From Cavenderia fasciculata (taxonomy: Eukaryota; Evosea; Eumycetozoa; Acytosteliales; Cavenderiaceae), in NCBI RefSeq assembly GCF_000203815.1, contig NW_004457729.1:434674-498673 (forward strand): 64,000 bases of DNA, given 5' to 3'. The stretch's first letter is position 1, and every line of letters begins with the position of its first letter. The notes under the pieces were generated by a model. It did not search any database, had not been told where the DNA came from, and was given only the letters and a program-made list of their open reading frames with translations. Both the position numbers and the translations under genes were made by a program. This document shows positions 35,418 through 48,800 of the stretch, piece after piece.

Positions 35418-36078
35418 ATATGACTGAATGATGGTGATGATGATGATGATGATGATCTATATGTTTGTTGGACGTAAACAACAATGACAGTTAATCAATC
35501 AACCAAGTGGAATGAAATAGAATCGATAGTAGATGGTATGAGCTGCTGCTTATAGTTGGTGGGCTCAGATGATCAATTTTCGTGATGAAGACGAAGAAAA
35601 AAAATAACAAAAAAATTTAAAAAAAAGTTTCATTGCATCTGCTGTTATCAAACGAAACTCTCATTCTCTCAATAATAGTTATATTATATATCAGTACTGA
35701 TCATAGTTACACATATTATGATACAATAAAGAGAGGTGAAAGAAAAGAGAGAGAGAGATAGAGAGAGAAAAGAGAGAGATTGAGAAAGAATCATTCTTTA
35801 TATATTTAGTTGTGGATTGGTCATCTTTTTCGATCCATTGACATCATCGTCTGGTCTACCAGAAGTACAAGGTTACTTGAATGGTATTCGTATTCAAAAG
35901 GTATTCAATCTAAAGACTCTGGTTGGAAAGATTGCCTATATTCTCTTTCTCGAGTTGCCTTGTATTTTTTTTCTTCATCACGAGAATTGGTCAATACCAT
36001 CTATAGCTATTCCATTTCATTGTTTACGTCCAACAGATAGATCATCTCATCATCATCATCACCATCATTCAGTCATAT
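35418..36078. repeat. Imperfect inverted repeat pair
   Basis: The left arm (about 35418-35486), with ATATGACTGAATGATGGTGA at one end and GGACGTAAACA at the other, recurs in reverse complement at about 36018-36078. The arms differ in the number of GAT/ATC units and a few bases. The CLC exon fragment lies between them. This looks like a local inverted duplication rather than a transposon end pair, since no transposase is nearby. Confidence 0.65.
35791..35966 (+). pseudogene. Fragment of a CLC chloride-channel exon
   Basis: The stretch matches exon 2 of the downstream CLC gene (37664-37868) at the DNA level. The peptide [20 protein letters not shown] is shared with one change, but a segment of about 26 bases present in the intact gene (around TCATTTAACTTGGCG) is missing. 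The match stops in the LELPC segment, equivalent to before the selectivity motif GPEGP. No other exon is present, so this is a dead partial duplication. It lies about 1.2 kb upstream of the intact gene, on the same strand. Confidence 0.85.
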
Positions 36079-36997
36079 TAGTAATAATAATTCCATTTAA
36101 AAAAAAGTTTCATTGCGAGAGCAGATGCACTAAACTCATCCCAAATAATAATAATAATAATATTAATAATACTGATGGGAATTCTTATATCTAGATGGAT
36201 ACTTGGTCAACACATATTTCTATGATACAATAAAGAAAAGAGAGAGAGAGGGGATTATAAAGATAAAGTTGTGTGTTCTTGGTTTTGAGAGATTTAGATT
36301 ATAGTAGAGTTGATGGGTTGTTGTTGTTTCTGATCAGAAACAGTATACTAAACCTCTGGTATTAGAAATCTTATTCTTAAGAAAATGGACTAAAAAAAAA
36401 AAGGAATCATAAAAAGCGGTTGGCGGAGAAGTGACGGACCTTGTTCTGCAGAACTTTCAAACAGAGGAAAGGAGGGACGTTCCACGTTTAGTCATCAACA
36501 ACGATTATTCTAAAAAATCAAACAGGCAAATAATTTAATTTCTTGATTTTCTTTGTTCCTTCCTTTCTTTTTTTGTTTTTGTCTAACAAGAATGTAGAGT
36601 CAGTCTATGTATGTACCTCGTTTGTTTCATCACATCTAATATTATTGTTTGTTGTTTCCTGTAAAAAGTCTCCCGATCTCGACTTCCCGAAATATCGACA
36701 TAACATAAGATTTTTAGTTTAAAAAGTCAGGTCCTATCTCAGTTGCTGATCAAAAAACAACAACACAGTTCCGAAACACTTCCTCATTCATCATTCTACA
36801 ACTTTCTTTATCTATCCCCTTACGTCATCTATCACTCGTACCCATTCACCACACTACACTTCAAGGTTCAAGAAGGTGAGGTGTCAGCTGTCACTACACA
36901 TTAGATTAGTTTGTAAAAGTAGTTGGTATAAAGTAGAGTAAAGTAGAGTAAAGTTACTTACTTTACAACAACAACAACACGAACAAACAAACAAATA

Positions 36998-39928
36998 ATG
37001 TCATCATTTCAAGAAGATGGTTTTGGCACCAACAACAACAATAACAATAATAACAATAATAACAATAATAACAATAATGACAGTGATGTAAATGGTGTCA
37101 GTAATAACATGTTTAGTATCAACGATGATTTAAATAGAATTAATAATAATAATAATAATAATAATCAAACCAATCCCTACTACAAAAGTAAAACTGTGTT
37201 TATGAAGAATTCAAAAGATTATTTGTTATTGGATTTCGAAGAAGAAGGTAATGATGGTGGTGATGATGATAGTAATAATAGAAATGGAAGAAATAGTCCA
37301 GCAGAGATAAATATAACACATCGTCGTCACGCTAAACGATTTACCGCCAAAGAGAAAGAATCGATGGCACACATCGAAAGTTTGGATTTTTGTGATGTCG
37401 ATAACATTCTGCTACGTAAATACGTAACACAACTTAAAAAGAGAACAAAGATACTAAAGACCTTTGGTAAATGGGCCATCTGTACATTAATTGGTATATT
37501 TGTTGGTATCGCTGTCTATTGTCTCAAAGCAAGTGTTGATAAATTACAAGATTTAAAATTTGATTCTATTGAAAAATGTATGGGTGCAAAAAAAAAAAAA
37601 AACTTGGATCAAAAAACTCATATTAATTTATTTTAAATTTAGATATATCAAGTAAATCAATATCATTCTTTATATATTTGTCATTTAACTTGGCGTATGC
37701 ATTGATTAGTTGTGGATTGGTCATCTTTTTCGGTCCGTTGACATCGTCGTCTGGGCTACCAGAGGTAAAAGGTTACTTGAATGGTATCCGTATTCAAAAG
37801 GCATTCAATCTAAAGACTTTAATTGGAAAGATTGCTTCTCTTATATTCTCTTTCTCGAGTTGCCTTGTATTGGGACCAGAAGGACCAATGCATGTATCAA
37901 ACAAACAAACAAACAAACAAACAAACAAACAAACAAACAAACAAACAAACAAACAAACAAACAAACAAACAAACAAACAAACAAACAAACAAACAATCAA
38001 ACAAACAATACATTATATATACTAATATTTTTTTACTTTTTTTTTTACTTTTTTTTTCTATTTTTAGGTTTCACATTGGATCAGCGATTGGATCATCAAT
38101 AAGTCAATTTAAATCAAAAACATTGGGCATTCATATCAAGCAATTATGGTTTTTCCAAAACGATCATGACAAGAGAGACTTTATTAGTTGTGGAGCTGCG
38201 GCTGGTATAGCAGCAGCTTTTGGTGCGCCGATTGGTGGAGTGTTGTTTGCATTGGAGGAGGGTAGTTCGTTTTGGTCGAGACAGTTGACTTGGAGAACAT
38301 TCTTTTCGTGCTTGATTGCGACGATGGTTGCCAACTTTTTCTTGCAGGGTTTTGGGGTCAGCGTGCATGATTATGGTGTGTTGACATTTGGTGTGAGCAA
38401 GAACTACCTCTACTCGTACTGGGAATTGGTGCCTTTTATCGTGATGGGTATTGTTGGTGGATTGTTGGGTGCCTTGTTTGTGCATCTCAACGTGCGACTC
38501 AACTATCTGCGTAAAAAGTATCTCACCAGCCTCAGCAAATTGTATCGTGTTGGTGAGGTGGTTGCAGTGGTCTTGTTGACATCTTTGCTCTGCTTTTTCA
38601 TCCCACTTGCATTCAAGTGTCGTCCATTGGCGGATATTGTCGAGTCGAGTACAGGAGACGTGTGCGATATTGTCGATGACGTAGAGACGGTGCAGTTCTT
38701 TTGCGACAGCACTTCGTTCAACCCGCTGGCATCACTCACGTTTACCACGTCGGAGCAGGCGCTCAAACTACTGTATAGTCGCGACCAAGGCATCTTTAAC
38801 GAGGCCGTGTTGATTGTATTTTCAATCATCTACTTTATCTTGTGTGTCATTACGAGTGGGTTGTATGTCGCATCTGGCATTTTCATCCCGATGATGTTGA
38901 TTGGCGCCGGATGGGGCCGTCTGTTTGGCCTGCTCGTCAACCGCCTTTTCCCAGTCGACGCGTCAATCTACGCGTTGGTGGGGTCGGCCGCCATGATGGG
39001 TGGCAGTCTGCGTATGACCATCTCGCTCGTCGTCATCATGGTCGAGCTGACCGAGGGCACGCAGTACCTGCTGCCCATCATCTTTGTCGTCATGACAAGC
39101 AAGTTTGTAGGCGATGCCTTTAACCAAGCAATCTACGAGCACTTGCTCGAGGTCAAGCACATCCCCTACCTGGCGTCCCAACCGTCCAAGCAAATGTCGC
39201 GACTATCCGTCGCCGAAGCGATGAGTCACACACCCATCACCTTCCCCGAGGTGGTCACTGTGCGCAAGATCATGGAGACGCTCACTAACACCAACCACAA
39301 CGGCTTCCCAGTCGTCCTTATCCCCGGACTGCACGACGACGACGACCAAAACAGCGTCACCAACAGTTACAAGCTGTCGGCCATGATGAATCTCGACGCT
39401 GAGGCCATCCTCGCCAGCCAGGGTGTCGTCGGCCAAGACTCACCTCCTCTCCGCTCCGTCTCAAAGCGCGGACAATCATCTTCAACCTATGCCAAGAGCG
39501 AGGTCGACCTCTTTCAAAAGCAGGCACATACCGAGGGCAAGACATTGTGCGGGCTCATCCTGCGTTCGCAACTACTCGTCCTTTTGAAACGTCGCATCTT
39601 TGTCGATTTCACATCCACCCAAGAGTCTCTCAATTTCACATCGTACGAAGGTGCCGAACGCCTGCCACTCGACTATGCCGAGTTTTGCAAGGAAATGGCG
39701 TCTCGTCTACCCACAGTCCACGAGATTTCCCAACGTCTCACTCCGCAAGACATGGAGAGATTCGTCGATCTCCGTCCCTACATGAACTTTGCCGTCGTAT
39801 CAATTAAAAACTATAGCTCTCTATCAGAGGCATACAGATTGTTTAGATTGGCCGGTCTTAGACATCTAGTAGTAGTAAATGTTTTTAATCAAATTGTTGG
39901 TATGATAACAAGAAAGGATTTACTCTAA
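36998..39928 (+). CDS. CLC-6/7-type chloride/proton exchanger
   Basis: Exons 36998-37577, 37643-37889 and 38068-39928 sum to 2688 nt, exactly 896 codons (895 aa). The start carries two Asn runs, then [10 protein letters not shown], an acidic-Leu motif typical of CLC-6/7. The channel core has SSGLPEV, GPEGPMFHIG with the gating glutamate, and [13 protein letters not shown] with the proton glutamate, which marks an exchanger rather than a channel. [15 protein letters not shown] follows. Two CBS domains end the protein ([34 protein letters not shown]). It likely acidifies endolysosomes or contractile vacuoles. Intron 2 appears to use a GC donor: AT|GC at 37889-37891 rejoins to ATG-TTT-CAC and keeps frame, while the nearby GT at 37894 does not. 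The body of exon 3 is unusually GC-rich. Confidence 0.93.
37898..38009. repeat. (CAAA)n microsatellite in CLC intron 2
   Basis: A run of about 25 CAAA units, with one CAAT interruption near its end, lies a few bases inside intron 2 of the chloride exchanger. It is followed by T-rich DNA up to the acceptor. Because it begins right after the donor, length changes could alter splicing. Confidence 0.95.
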
Positions 39929-40242
39929 AAAAGTAATATTAGTAGCTAGTAATAGTAGTAAAAGAGACAGACTATTCAAAGTTAAACATATCCCAACAAA
40001 CAAACAAACAAAAATCAACTCCCCAACTCCCCCCCAATCATTTTTTTTCCATTTTCCATATCATCAGATTATTTCTGATTCATATTAAATTAATTAATTA
40101 ATAATAACAAAACAAAAATAATAATAACAACAAATAATAATAATAATAATAAAACCAACTCGATTCTATTTAATTCTTTTTATACCTTAAGGTTAAAAAA
40201 TAGAATTAAATAATTAATTATATACAATGTATTTAGTTTAAT
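39929..40242. other. Intergenic stretch, convergent 3' ends
   Basis: AT-rich DNA with A/C-rich repeats (CAAA units near 39995-40012) and (AAT)n near 40135, between the convergent CLC and lectin genes. No gene is supported. Confidence 0.5.
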
Positions 40243-40712
40243 TTAATATTCTTCTAATACCATATGACCATTCATTAATGAAACTTGTTTATGACTTTCA
40301 GAAATCCAAATAGGTTGTTCATCACCTACATCATATAGTATAATATTCTATTTTGAAAAAACAATTAATCATTTAAATTAATATTATTGCTTCTAATATA
40401 TATATTTATATTTATATAAATACATACTCCATCAGCCTTTTGAATTATTTTATATGGACCAGTTCCTTTATTATAAGTTTCTGAAGTCCAAATATTACTT
40501 CCACAACGTTCAAAGACAAAGAAATTCTATAATTATTAAATTCATTTGTAAGTGTATTCATGACCTTTGGGTATTAAAAAAAAAATACATACACCTTCTT
40601 TTCCAAAATGAGTTAAACTTTTAATTTGATCATCATCTATATTTTTGGTAGTAGGTTTACTTGTAGATGAAACATTTATAGGTTCCTTTTGATTTGATGT
40701 TTTGGTAGACAT
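40243..40712 (-). CDS. Small bulb-type mannose-binding lectin domain protein
   Basis: Exons 40712-40593, 40526-40428 and 40347-40243, all phase 0, sum to 108 codons (107 aa). After a polar Ser/Thr/Lys-rich start, the second and third exons each hold one unit of a B-lectin (bulb-type) pattern. The first is NFFVFERCGSNIWTSETY, the second GNIILYDVGDEQPIWISES. The G-N-x-x-L-Y-D-x-n-x-P-I-W-x-S core matches the mannose-binding monocot-lectin fold. In dictyostelids the known B-lectin is comitin, which binds actin and Golgi or vesicle mannose; this protein is shorter and lacks comitin's repeat tail. No signal peptide is visible, so it may act in the cytosol. The exact sugar-binding residues cannot be confirmed. 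Confidence 0.65.
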
Positions 40713-41291
40713 TTAATTTCTAAAGATTAAAATTATTGAATAATGTTGTTGTGTTGATAAATAAATAATAAAACAATACATTGCAGTAGAGCTCTATTTA
40801 TTTAATATTGTCCTTTCAAAAGTCTTAAAAAATAAATAAAAAAACAAATAATTCATCTTGAACCCAAGTTGATCAAGACTGGAAAACCCAATCAAAAAAA
40901 AAGGGATTCATTCATTCAGTTGGTTTCAACTATGAAAAGAAAGAGTGGGTGAGTTTCAACTTTAGATCAACCATAATAATTTGTTATTAAAAACAACAGT
41001 GTATGTAGACAATACCTCAAAGTCAAAGATGATCATGTGTTAAAAAGAACCAAAAAACCAACCAGGATAGAATAAAAAAATAAATATCAAAAAATGATCT
41101 CCGATGCGGATAAATAGAATCCATGGAATATCTAGTGTTGTTTAGGTCGATCAGATATTCCACAACGCGAAGAATGTTGCTTAGAATCTCCATAGTACGT
41201 TGTGTTCACTTCATCCACACACCATTCATTACAAACATCGATATATATATATAGATAGACAAACAGATATATAATAATAATAATAATAATA
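40713..41291. promoter_or_regulatory. Divergent promoter region of lectin and ComC-like copy 1
   Basis: A 579-base stretch between two divergent starts. The last 60 bases before 41292 (GATAGA-rich, ACAAACAGA, then (AAT)n) closely resemble those before the second ComC-like copy at 45785-45838, showing that the duplication included promoter sequence. No coding region is supported. Confidence 0.5.
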
Positions 41292-44200
41292 ATGTACCTT
41301 CACTTGGAGAGAGTATTCTTTTTCATTTTATTTTTATCGATTTTTAATAAAATTATTAGAGTCGATGCAACACTACAACTCGATGAATGTATGATGATCG
41401 CGATAAATAAATAAATACAAACATACACACACACAAACACACACTAATATTATCTCATTGTTTTATTGTTATTCTTTATGTACATTTATATATATAGTAA
41501 ACTCTGCAATCTTTTTAATTAAACAGTTCAAGTTGACTAATAATCAAGATCAATCACTATGTAATCAAGTTACTACTGGGACTGTAGCATTTAAATGTGC
41601 AACAGATGTAATCGACGGGATTACACATGTAACTGAAATGTATGTAATCACTCTTATCAGATAAAAACAATATCATACCTACCCATCATTCATTAATGTG
41701 CACATAATAACCTACCTAACAATATTGTTCTTTTTAAAGTATGATTCCAATATCACCAAATTTCGATGCAGGTGAACCAGATTACACGTTGACATCATTC
41801 ACTTTCCCAAACTTGACAAACATTCAAGTTACTGCGGGACCTAGAAATCAATCGATAGACATATTGACCATGTTTATGGGTAGTAACACTTATCCAGTGC
41901 TCAAAGATTTATACATAGTGTCAGACTATACAACGTCATTGGCACCAGAATTTAGTACCAATATGCCAGAACTCACTACACTGCAGTTGAGACTTGGATC
42001 ACTCACATCGTTTGATACATTCTTTCTCAGTGGTCCCAAGTTGAATTATGCATCCATCTTCATCACCTCGTTGACAAAGTTTCCAAAATTTGCTCCAGAT
42101 AGTGTCTACCCAAAACTAGCTACCTTGAACATTGTCTATTCGCCAAATAACGATACCTTCTTCATTCCAAAACAACATTTCCCTATTTTAAGAGCACTGT
42201 ATGTTTAATAATAATAATACTATTATTATCATTAATTAATATATAGAAATATTTCTGACCATTTTAAATTTTATTAAATTATAGTTTGTTTTATGTAAGT
42301 AATGGAAATGAAGTTCATTTTAAAACTGATCTTCCTCTTGGATCCGCGTATGTACCTATACAGAAGTATTATACACTATATATATATATATATAACTAAC
42401 ATATACCATATCATATCATATTTAGAGGTTGTGTGTCTCTTGGTGGTGATGTTGTAGCAACTTGTGATATTAATTTACTGGATACATCTAAAACTACCAT
42501 TTTGTATGCTGTATCAAATACTACTATTAATCCACCTGTGAGTGCATCATCTCCCTATCCCGAACTAACTCACTTGTATGTATCTTTCTAAAATATTTAT
42601 TTTCAATATATTTATTTATTAATTTATTTTTCTTTCATTAATTTAATTAATTTATTCTATCTATAGTTCTTATCAATATGGTAAGTTTAAGGATTTTTAT
42701 CCTATACAAACATTTCCTCCAAAGATGTCAACATTGTATGTATTTTTTTTAAAATCAATCAAAACAATTTATTTATTTATTTTATAAATTTTTATTTTAT
42801 TTTTTTTTTTTTTATAGATCATTTTCGCAAAATCTATATACATCAATACCAGATATTGTATTACCAGCATCTGTAAAAGAGATAAACTTTCTGAATAATC
42901 CAATTACAGGAACAATTGATTATGTTGGACCCTTTGTCAATACAAACAATATGAAATTAGTGTTGGATAGTAGTCTCGTCACTGGTACAGTCCCCGATAG
43001 TTTTTGTAATAATCGACTTGACATTGTTGGGACTAGTATCGCGGCCGTACCAGACTGTTTTTGGTGCTACAGTCAAACCTATTCACTTATTACCACCCTG
43101 CCAAAGCCACCAGGATTTACATGTCGTATGTTTTATAACATATTTTAGTAACATTTTTAAATGGTTAAATGAACCGGTTTATTTATATTTATTTTTATTT
43201 TACTGACAGAACCATCATTTGTAAATGCAAGTATGCTTGTAACTAATATGGGTGTTGTAACTGCAGTTGGACAGTTTGTAGGTTGGGGTAATGGCGAAGA
43301 TGTAAAGGCCATCGTACCAAACAAAATAATGGAGATTACCAAAATGGAGGTTTACAATCAATTGGGTCCACCCGTAAATTATACACTCACTTTACAAAGA
43401 GAGGGTGCCGATGTATTGGCAAATGTTACACTTGTTGAAGGTTCTATCCGGAACAACATGGCCCAATTCTTTCAATTGGCCTCTCAGGTGTACGTCACAA
43501 TGAATATGATTAAATACAACACGTATTTCACACCGATCGTCAGAATACACGATATCGACTGTACCATTACTATTTACAACGAAACCTTGATTGGCTGTTT
43601 AATGCCACCAATGCAGTCTGGGCCTACCCCAGTTGTCATTGGAAACGGACACTACTCTAGGTCCCATATCGCACAATTTATACAAACATTCCCAATACTA
43701 TTCAGGGTCACTCAGAGAGCTTCACCTGGAACCAATATCACAATCTTTGGAAACTATGGAAATGCAACCCAACATATAGCCGTACTTTTCGGCGCTGGAA
43801 CTTCACAAGAAACAGATTGTGCAGTTTTGTACCATGACTATTTTAGAATAGTATGTGCAATTGCAATTGGAGATACTGGTGTCTATGGAAATACCAGTGT
43901 TCTTGTCAACATTAACGGATTCACTGATTTGATAAATACAACATTCCTTTCTGCACAAGAAATTTGTATAATAACAACAAATTATTGTCATGGAAATGGA
44001 CAATGTCAAATAGACGGTACTTGTTTATGTAAACAACAAAACTTTTATCAAAATTGTCAAAAGAGTATGTACATATGCAAATTAAGGAGATAATAATAAT
44101 AATTATACTTTTACTCATTTATTTTATTTAAATTTAATTTAATTTAAGGTTATCCAATTATCAATGCAGGAGAATATGATTCAAATGATACATCACGTGT

Positions 44201-45560
44201 TACACTTTATGGTGATTTCGGACCATTATCACCATTATCGGCAACAATAACTCTAAACAACTCGATAACATGTACATCAAGCAATATATCAACATCATTT
44301 ATCAAATGTACACTTTCAACAGCAGCACCATTGGGATTATCATCAGTTCAAATAACAATCAATGGATTTAATACAACAGTACCAAATATTATTCGTATGA
44401 ATAATATTGATCCCAACAATGGTAATAGTAGCGGTGAACCTGGTAGTGGTAGTGGTGAAGAAAATGAAACATCACAACAAAAATGTTCAAGATTGACATT
44501 TAATTGTTATGGAAATGGTAAATGTGATACAAATGGAAAATGTCAATGTAACACTGATTATAATCCAATTGATAATTGTTTTACAAAATGTATGTAAAGT
44601 TAACTTTATTTAGTATTATTTATTTAATTAATTATTTATTAATTTATTAAATTTTTACAAGTTATAAATACAACGATTATTGCCAATTCAACATCACCAA
44701 CTGTATCATTTGATATTGATGGAATTGATTTCCAATTTGAGTTTAAATCAATTCAAGAATTGGATATTGATGACAATGTGTTGAATCAATTGAATATTGA
44801 TGATTATTCATGGAATGTCAATGTATCAACAAATAATTTAATCACAATTGCCAACTATCAACTCAACACTACTTCTTCCACTTTATCATTCAACAATGAA
44901 TTCAACCCATTCCAATCACTTCAAGTAACATCAACCATATCATTTGCATCATTTGCAAGAGATGTGCAATTCGGAGATCAGATACTTCAAATCAATCCCA
45001 ACTCTATCAAATTGGCAGTGAATGTGAGTGGATGGCAATACAGTTCAAATGTTGCAACACTCAGAATAATATTTACATCAATCATCAACACCAACCAATC
45101 AGTCGAATTCAACTGCAAAGAGAATGAAATCGAGCCAACAGTGTATGACTCGTTGTCATCACTACAATACCTCAAAGTTGTCAAAGATGATCTTCAATTC
45201 AATGGTAGATTCATTGACTTTGCACTTTCAGACGGAAGAGTAGTATACTCTAAAACTGAATTGGTATCATTCACACCAGTTAATGACGATGAATCACTAG
45301 CAATGATTGGTATCAGATTACCTCAATGCCAGCAATGTGTGTTGGATCCTGATTTCACACCACTCTTAATCGACAAGAGTCATGATCAAGGATGTGATTC
45401 ATCATCGAGTAAAGCATGGAGAATAGGTGTTGGTGTATCTGTTGGTGTCGTTGGTGCTATTGCCATTGCAACTACAACAATCATATTGTATAAAAAGAAA
45501 ATAGCTGCTGGTAGATTTAACCAAAGCATTGAAAACAAACTAAAGAATATCGATAAATAA
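41292..45560 (+). CDS. ComC-like cell-surface receptor, copy 1
   Basis: Ten exons: 41292-41388, 41498-41639, 41740-42198, 42285-42347, 42426-42575, 42667-42735, 42818-43125, 43210-44064, 44149-44589 and 44662-45560. They sum to 1161 codons (1160 aa). An N-terminal signal peptide (about residues 1-27) precedes an ectodomain of leucine-rich-repeat-like segments. IPT/TIG-like beta domains follow, then two EGF-like Cys modules (NYCHGNGQCQIDGTCLC; CYGNGKCDTNGKCQC). The membrane-proximal ComC-type supersandwich domain (for example FIDFALSDGRVVYSKTE, then LPQCQQCVLDPDFTPLLIDK) leads to one membrane helix (VGVSVGVVGAIAIATTTIIL) and a short basic tail. This is the architecture of dictyostelid ComC/EGF surface proteins, implicated in cell-cell communication in development. 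It is a tandem twin of the next gene; a third, inverted member lies at the right edge. Confidence 0.87.
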
Positions 45561-45838
45561 ATAAATAAAATAAATGTATGTTAATAAAATACATTATTAA
45601 TAATATAAACATATAACCCATTTACTTTCTGTAGCACGCATTACTTTCTCGACCGATTCGTATCACAGATATTTTATATATCACAGATATTTTACCGATC
45701 GAAATATCCTACACTTGAATATCTACAATATTATATGATGGGATGTTCCCCTACCTTTATTCGTTCAACAAAAGATAGATAGATAGATTGATAGATAGGA
45801 TAGATATAGACAAACAGAAAATATTAATAATAATAATA

Positions 45839-48800
45839 ATGTACCTTCACGATAAAAAATTATTATTAGTTTTTATTAATATTAGGGTTGATGCATTACT
45901 GCCACTCGATGAATGTATGATCGTGATGATAAATAAATAAAAACACACACTAATATAATATTATATCTCATTGTTATTCTTTATACGCTTATAGTAAACT
46001 CTGCAATCTTTTTAATTAAACAGTTCAAGTTGGTTAGTTCACAAGATCAATTACTATGTAATCAAGTTACAGGAATAGATATAGTATCCTTCAAATGTGC
46101 AACAGATGCAATCGATGGGATCACACATATAACTGAAATGTATGTAATCACTCTCAAGATAAATAATATACCTATCACTTAATATGAATAATAACTTAAC
46201 GATCTTTCTTTTTTAAACTAGTGAAATTGCATCTACACTAGAGATTGATGCAGGTGAACCAGATTACACGTTGACATCATTCACTTTCCCAAACTTGACA
46301 AACATTCGATTGAGGGTGCAACCGAGAAATCAATCGATAGACATAGTGGCCATGTTTATGGGTAACACTTTTCCAGTGCTCAAACAGATAGATATTTATT
46401 ACGACTATACAACGACATTGTCATCGGGATTTGGTAGCAATATGCCAGAACTCACTATACTGCAGATGACTCTTGGATCACTCACATCGTTTGATACATT
46501 CTTTCTCAATTTACCAGTACTGGAATATGTATCTATCGACGCACCCTTGTGGACAAAGTTTCCACAATTTGCTCCAGATAGTGTCTACCCAAAACTAAAT
46601 ACCATCAGTAATGTCTATTCACCAAACAACGATACCTTTTTCCTTTCAAAACAAAATCTACCTGTTTTAGATACATTGTATGTTTATCCAGTAATAATAA
46701 TATTATTATTAATAATATTATCAATTTATAATTTAAATTTAAATTAATTGTATTGGCCATCTTTATCTTTTTTTTTACCTAAAGTTCCATTTTTTTTAGT
46801 AGTAATGGAAATGAAGTTCATTTAACAACTGACATTCCTCTTGGATCCGTGTACGTAAACATACTAATATACGACATTTGTAAAATATTTCAACACCTTT
46901 GGATAACTAACATATAATATATATCATATCATATTTAGAGGTTGTAAATCAAACATGGGACCCATGGGTCTTGTAGCAACTTGCGATATTAATTTACTGG
47001 ATCCATCCAGAATTACCTTTTTAAATGCTGTAGCAAATACTACTCTTAATCCACCTGTGAGTTCATCCTATTACCGTCTAGCTTACTAGTATGTATCTAT
47101 CTATCTATCGAATTATAATTATTTTTTATTTCATCGCTGACAATCAATCAATCAATCAATTCCTTAATTTAATTATTTCTATAGTACTTATGGATATGGT
47201 AATCTCCATACTATCTATCCAATACAATCATTTCCACCAAATTTGTTAGAATTGTATGTATTACTAAAATCAACTGAATCGCTAAATTTATGAATTAAAT
47301 TCATTGTCTTTTTTTTTTTGTTTATTTTTCTTTTTAGGAAACTAGATAATAATCAATATACATCAATACCAAATGTTGTATTACCACCATCATCAATTTT
47401 ACGAGAGTTATCCTTTTTGAATAATCCAATTACAGGAGCGATTGATTTTGTTACACCCTTTGTCAATACAAACAATATGAAATTATCTTTGGATAGCAAT
47501 CTCGTCACTGGTACAGTCCCCGATAGTTTTTGTAATAATCGACTTGCAATCGTAGGAACTAGTATTACCTCTGTACCAGACTGTTTTTGGTGTTACGGTG
47601 AAGACCTTTATATATTGTCAACCTCATTAACAAAGCCATTGGGATTTACATGTCGTATGTTTTATTAGGTAGTATTTTAAATTAACCATTTATTTATATA
47701 TTTATTTTTATTTTATTACACAGAACCATCAATTGAAAATGCAAGTATGCTTGTAACTAGAATGGGTGTTGTAACTGTAACTGGGCAGCTTGTAGGTTGG
47801 GGTAATGGCGTAGATGTAAGAGCCATCGTGCCAAACAAGTTAATGGTGATTACCAAATTTGAAGTTTACGATCAATTGGGTCCACCCGTAAATTATACAC
47901 TCACTTTACAAACCACCGGCGAGGATGTATTGGTAAATGTTACACTTGTTGAAGGTTGGGTCCATGCCGAAATGGCTGAATTCGTGCAATTAGCCTCTCA
48001 GGTTCAAGTCTCTATGGTTTTGTCCAAGTACAACACATACTTTACACCAATCGTCAAAATACACAATATCGACTGTAACCTGACTAGTTTAAACGAATCC
48101 TTTGTTTCATGTTTAATGCCACCAATGCAGTCTGGGCCTACTCCTGTTTTCATTGGAAACGGACACTACAATCTTTCCCATATCGCAACATTTACTCAAG
48201 TATTTCCAAAAATATTCAACTCCACTCTCATAGCTTCACCTGGAACCAATATCACAATCAAAGGATATTTCGGAGATGTCATCGAACATATAGCCGTGAC
48301 TATTGGGGTTGGAACTTCAAAAGAAACAGATTGTGCTGTTTTGTATCAAGATTCCACTGCTATAGTATGTGCGATTGCAATTGGAGATACTGGTGTCTAT
48401 GTAAACACAAGTGTTCTTGTCAACATTAACGGATTCACTGAATTGAAATATATACCATTTAATTCCAAACAAGAAAACTGTCAACAAACAACAAATTATT
48501 GTCATGGAAACGGACAATGTCAAATCGATGGTACTTGTTTATGTAAACAACAAAACTTTTATCAAGATTGTCAAAAGAGTATGTCAATTAAATATTAGGG
48601 GTTGGAAATAATAATACTACTTTTACTAATTATTTTATTTTAATTTAATTTAGGTTATCCACGTGTTAGTGCAGGAGAATATGATTCAAATGATACATCA
48701 CGTGTTACACTTTATGGAGATTTCGGACCATCATCACCATTATCGGCAACAATAACTCTAAACAACTCGATAACATGTACACCAAGCAATATATCAACAT

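Larger units (their letters stand above)
35130..36997. other. Long intergenic region between TCAIM-like and CLC genes
   Basis: No complete gene is seen. It carries an inverted repeat (35418-35486 with 36018-36078), a dead chloride-channel exon fragment (35791-35966), and short direct repeats. Examples of the latter are AAAAAAAAGTTTCATTGC near 35620 and again near 36100, and ATGATACAATAAAGA near 35717 and 36212. GA-rich runs lie at 35735-35785. A 12-base palindrome GTTCTGCAGAAC is at 36443-36454. The last 120 bases before 36998 (AC-rich, with repeated GTAAA units) look like the CLC promoter and leader. Confidence 0.55.

Noticed and set aside
35791-36194. Open frames suggesting a second small chloride-channel gene
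   Set aside because: Only a damaged piece of one CLC exon is present; the remaining codons read through simple repeats.
36443-36454. Palindrome GTTCTGCAGAAC as an insertion or attachment site
   Set aside because: A single 12-base palindrome with no target duplication or element beside it; not enough to claim a function.
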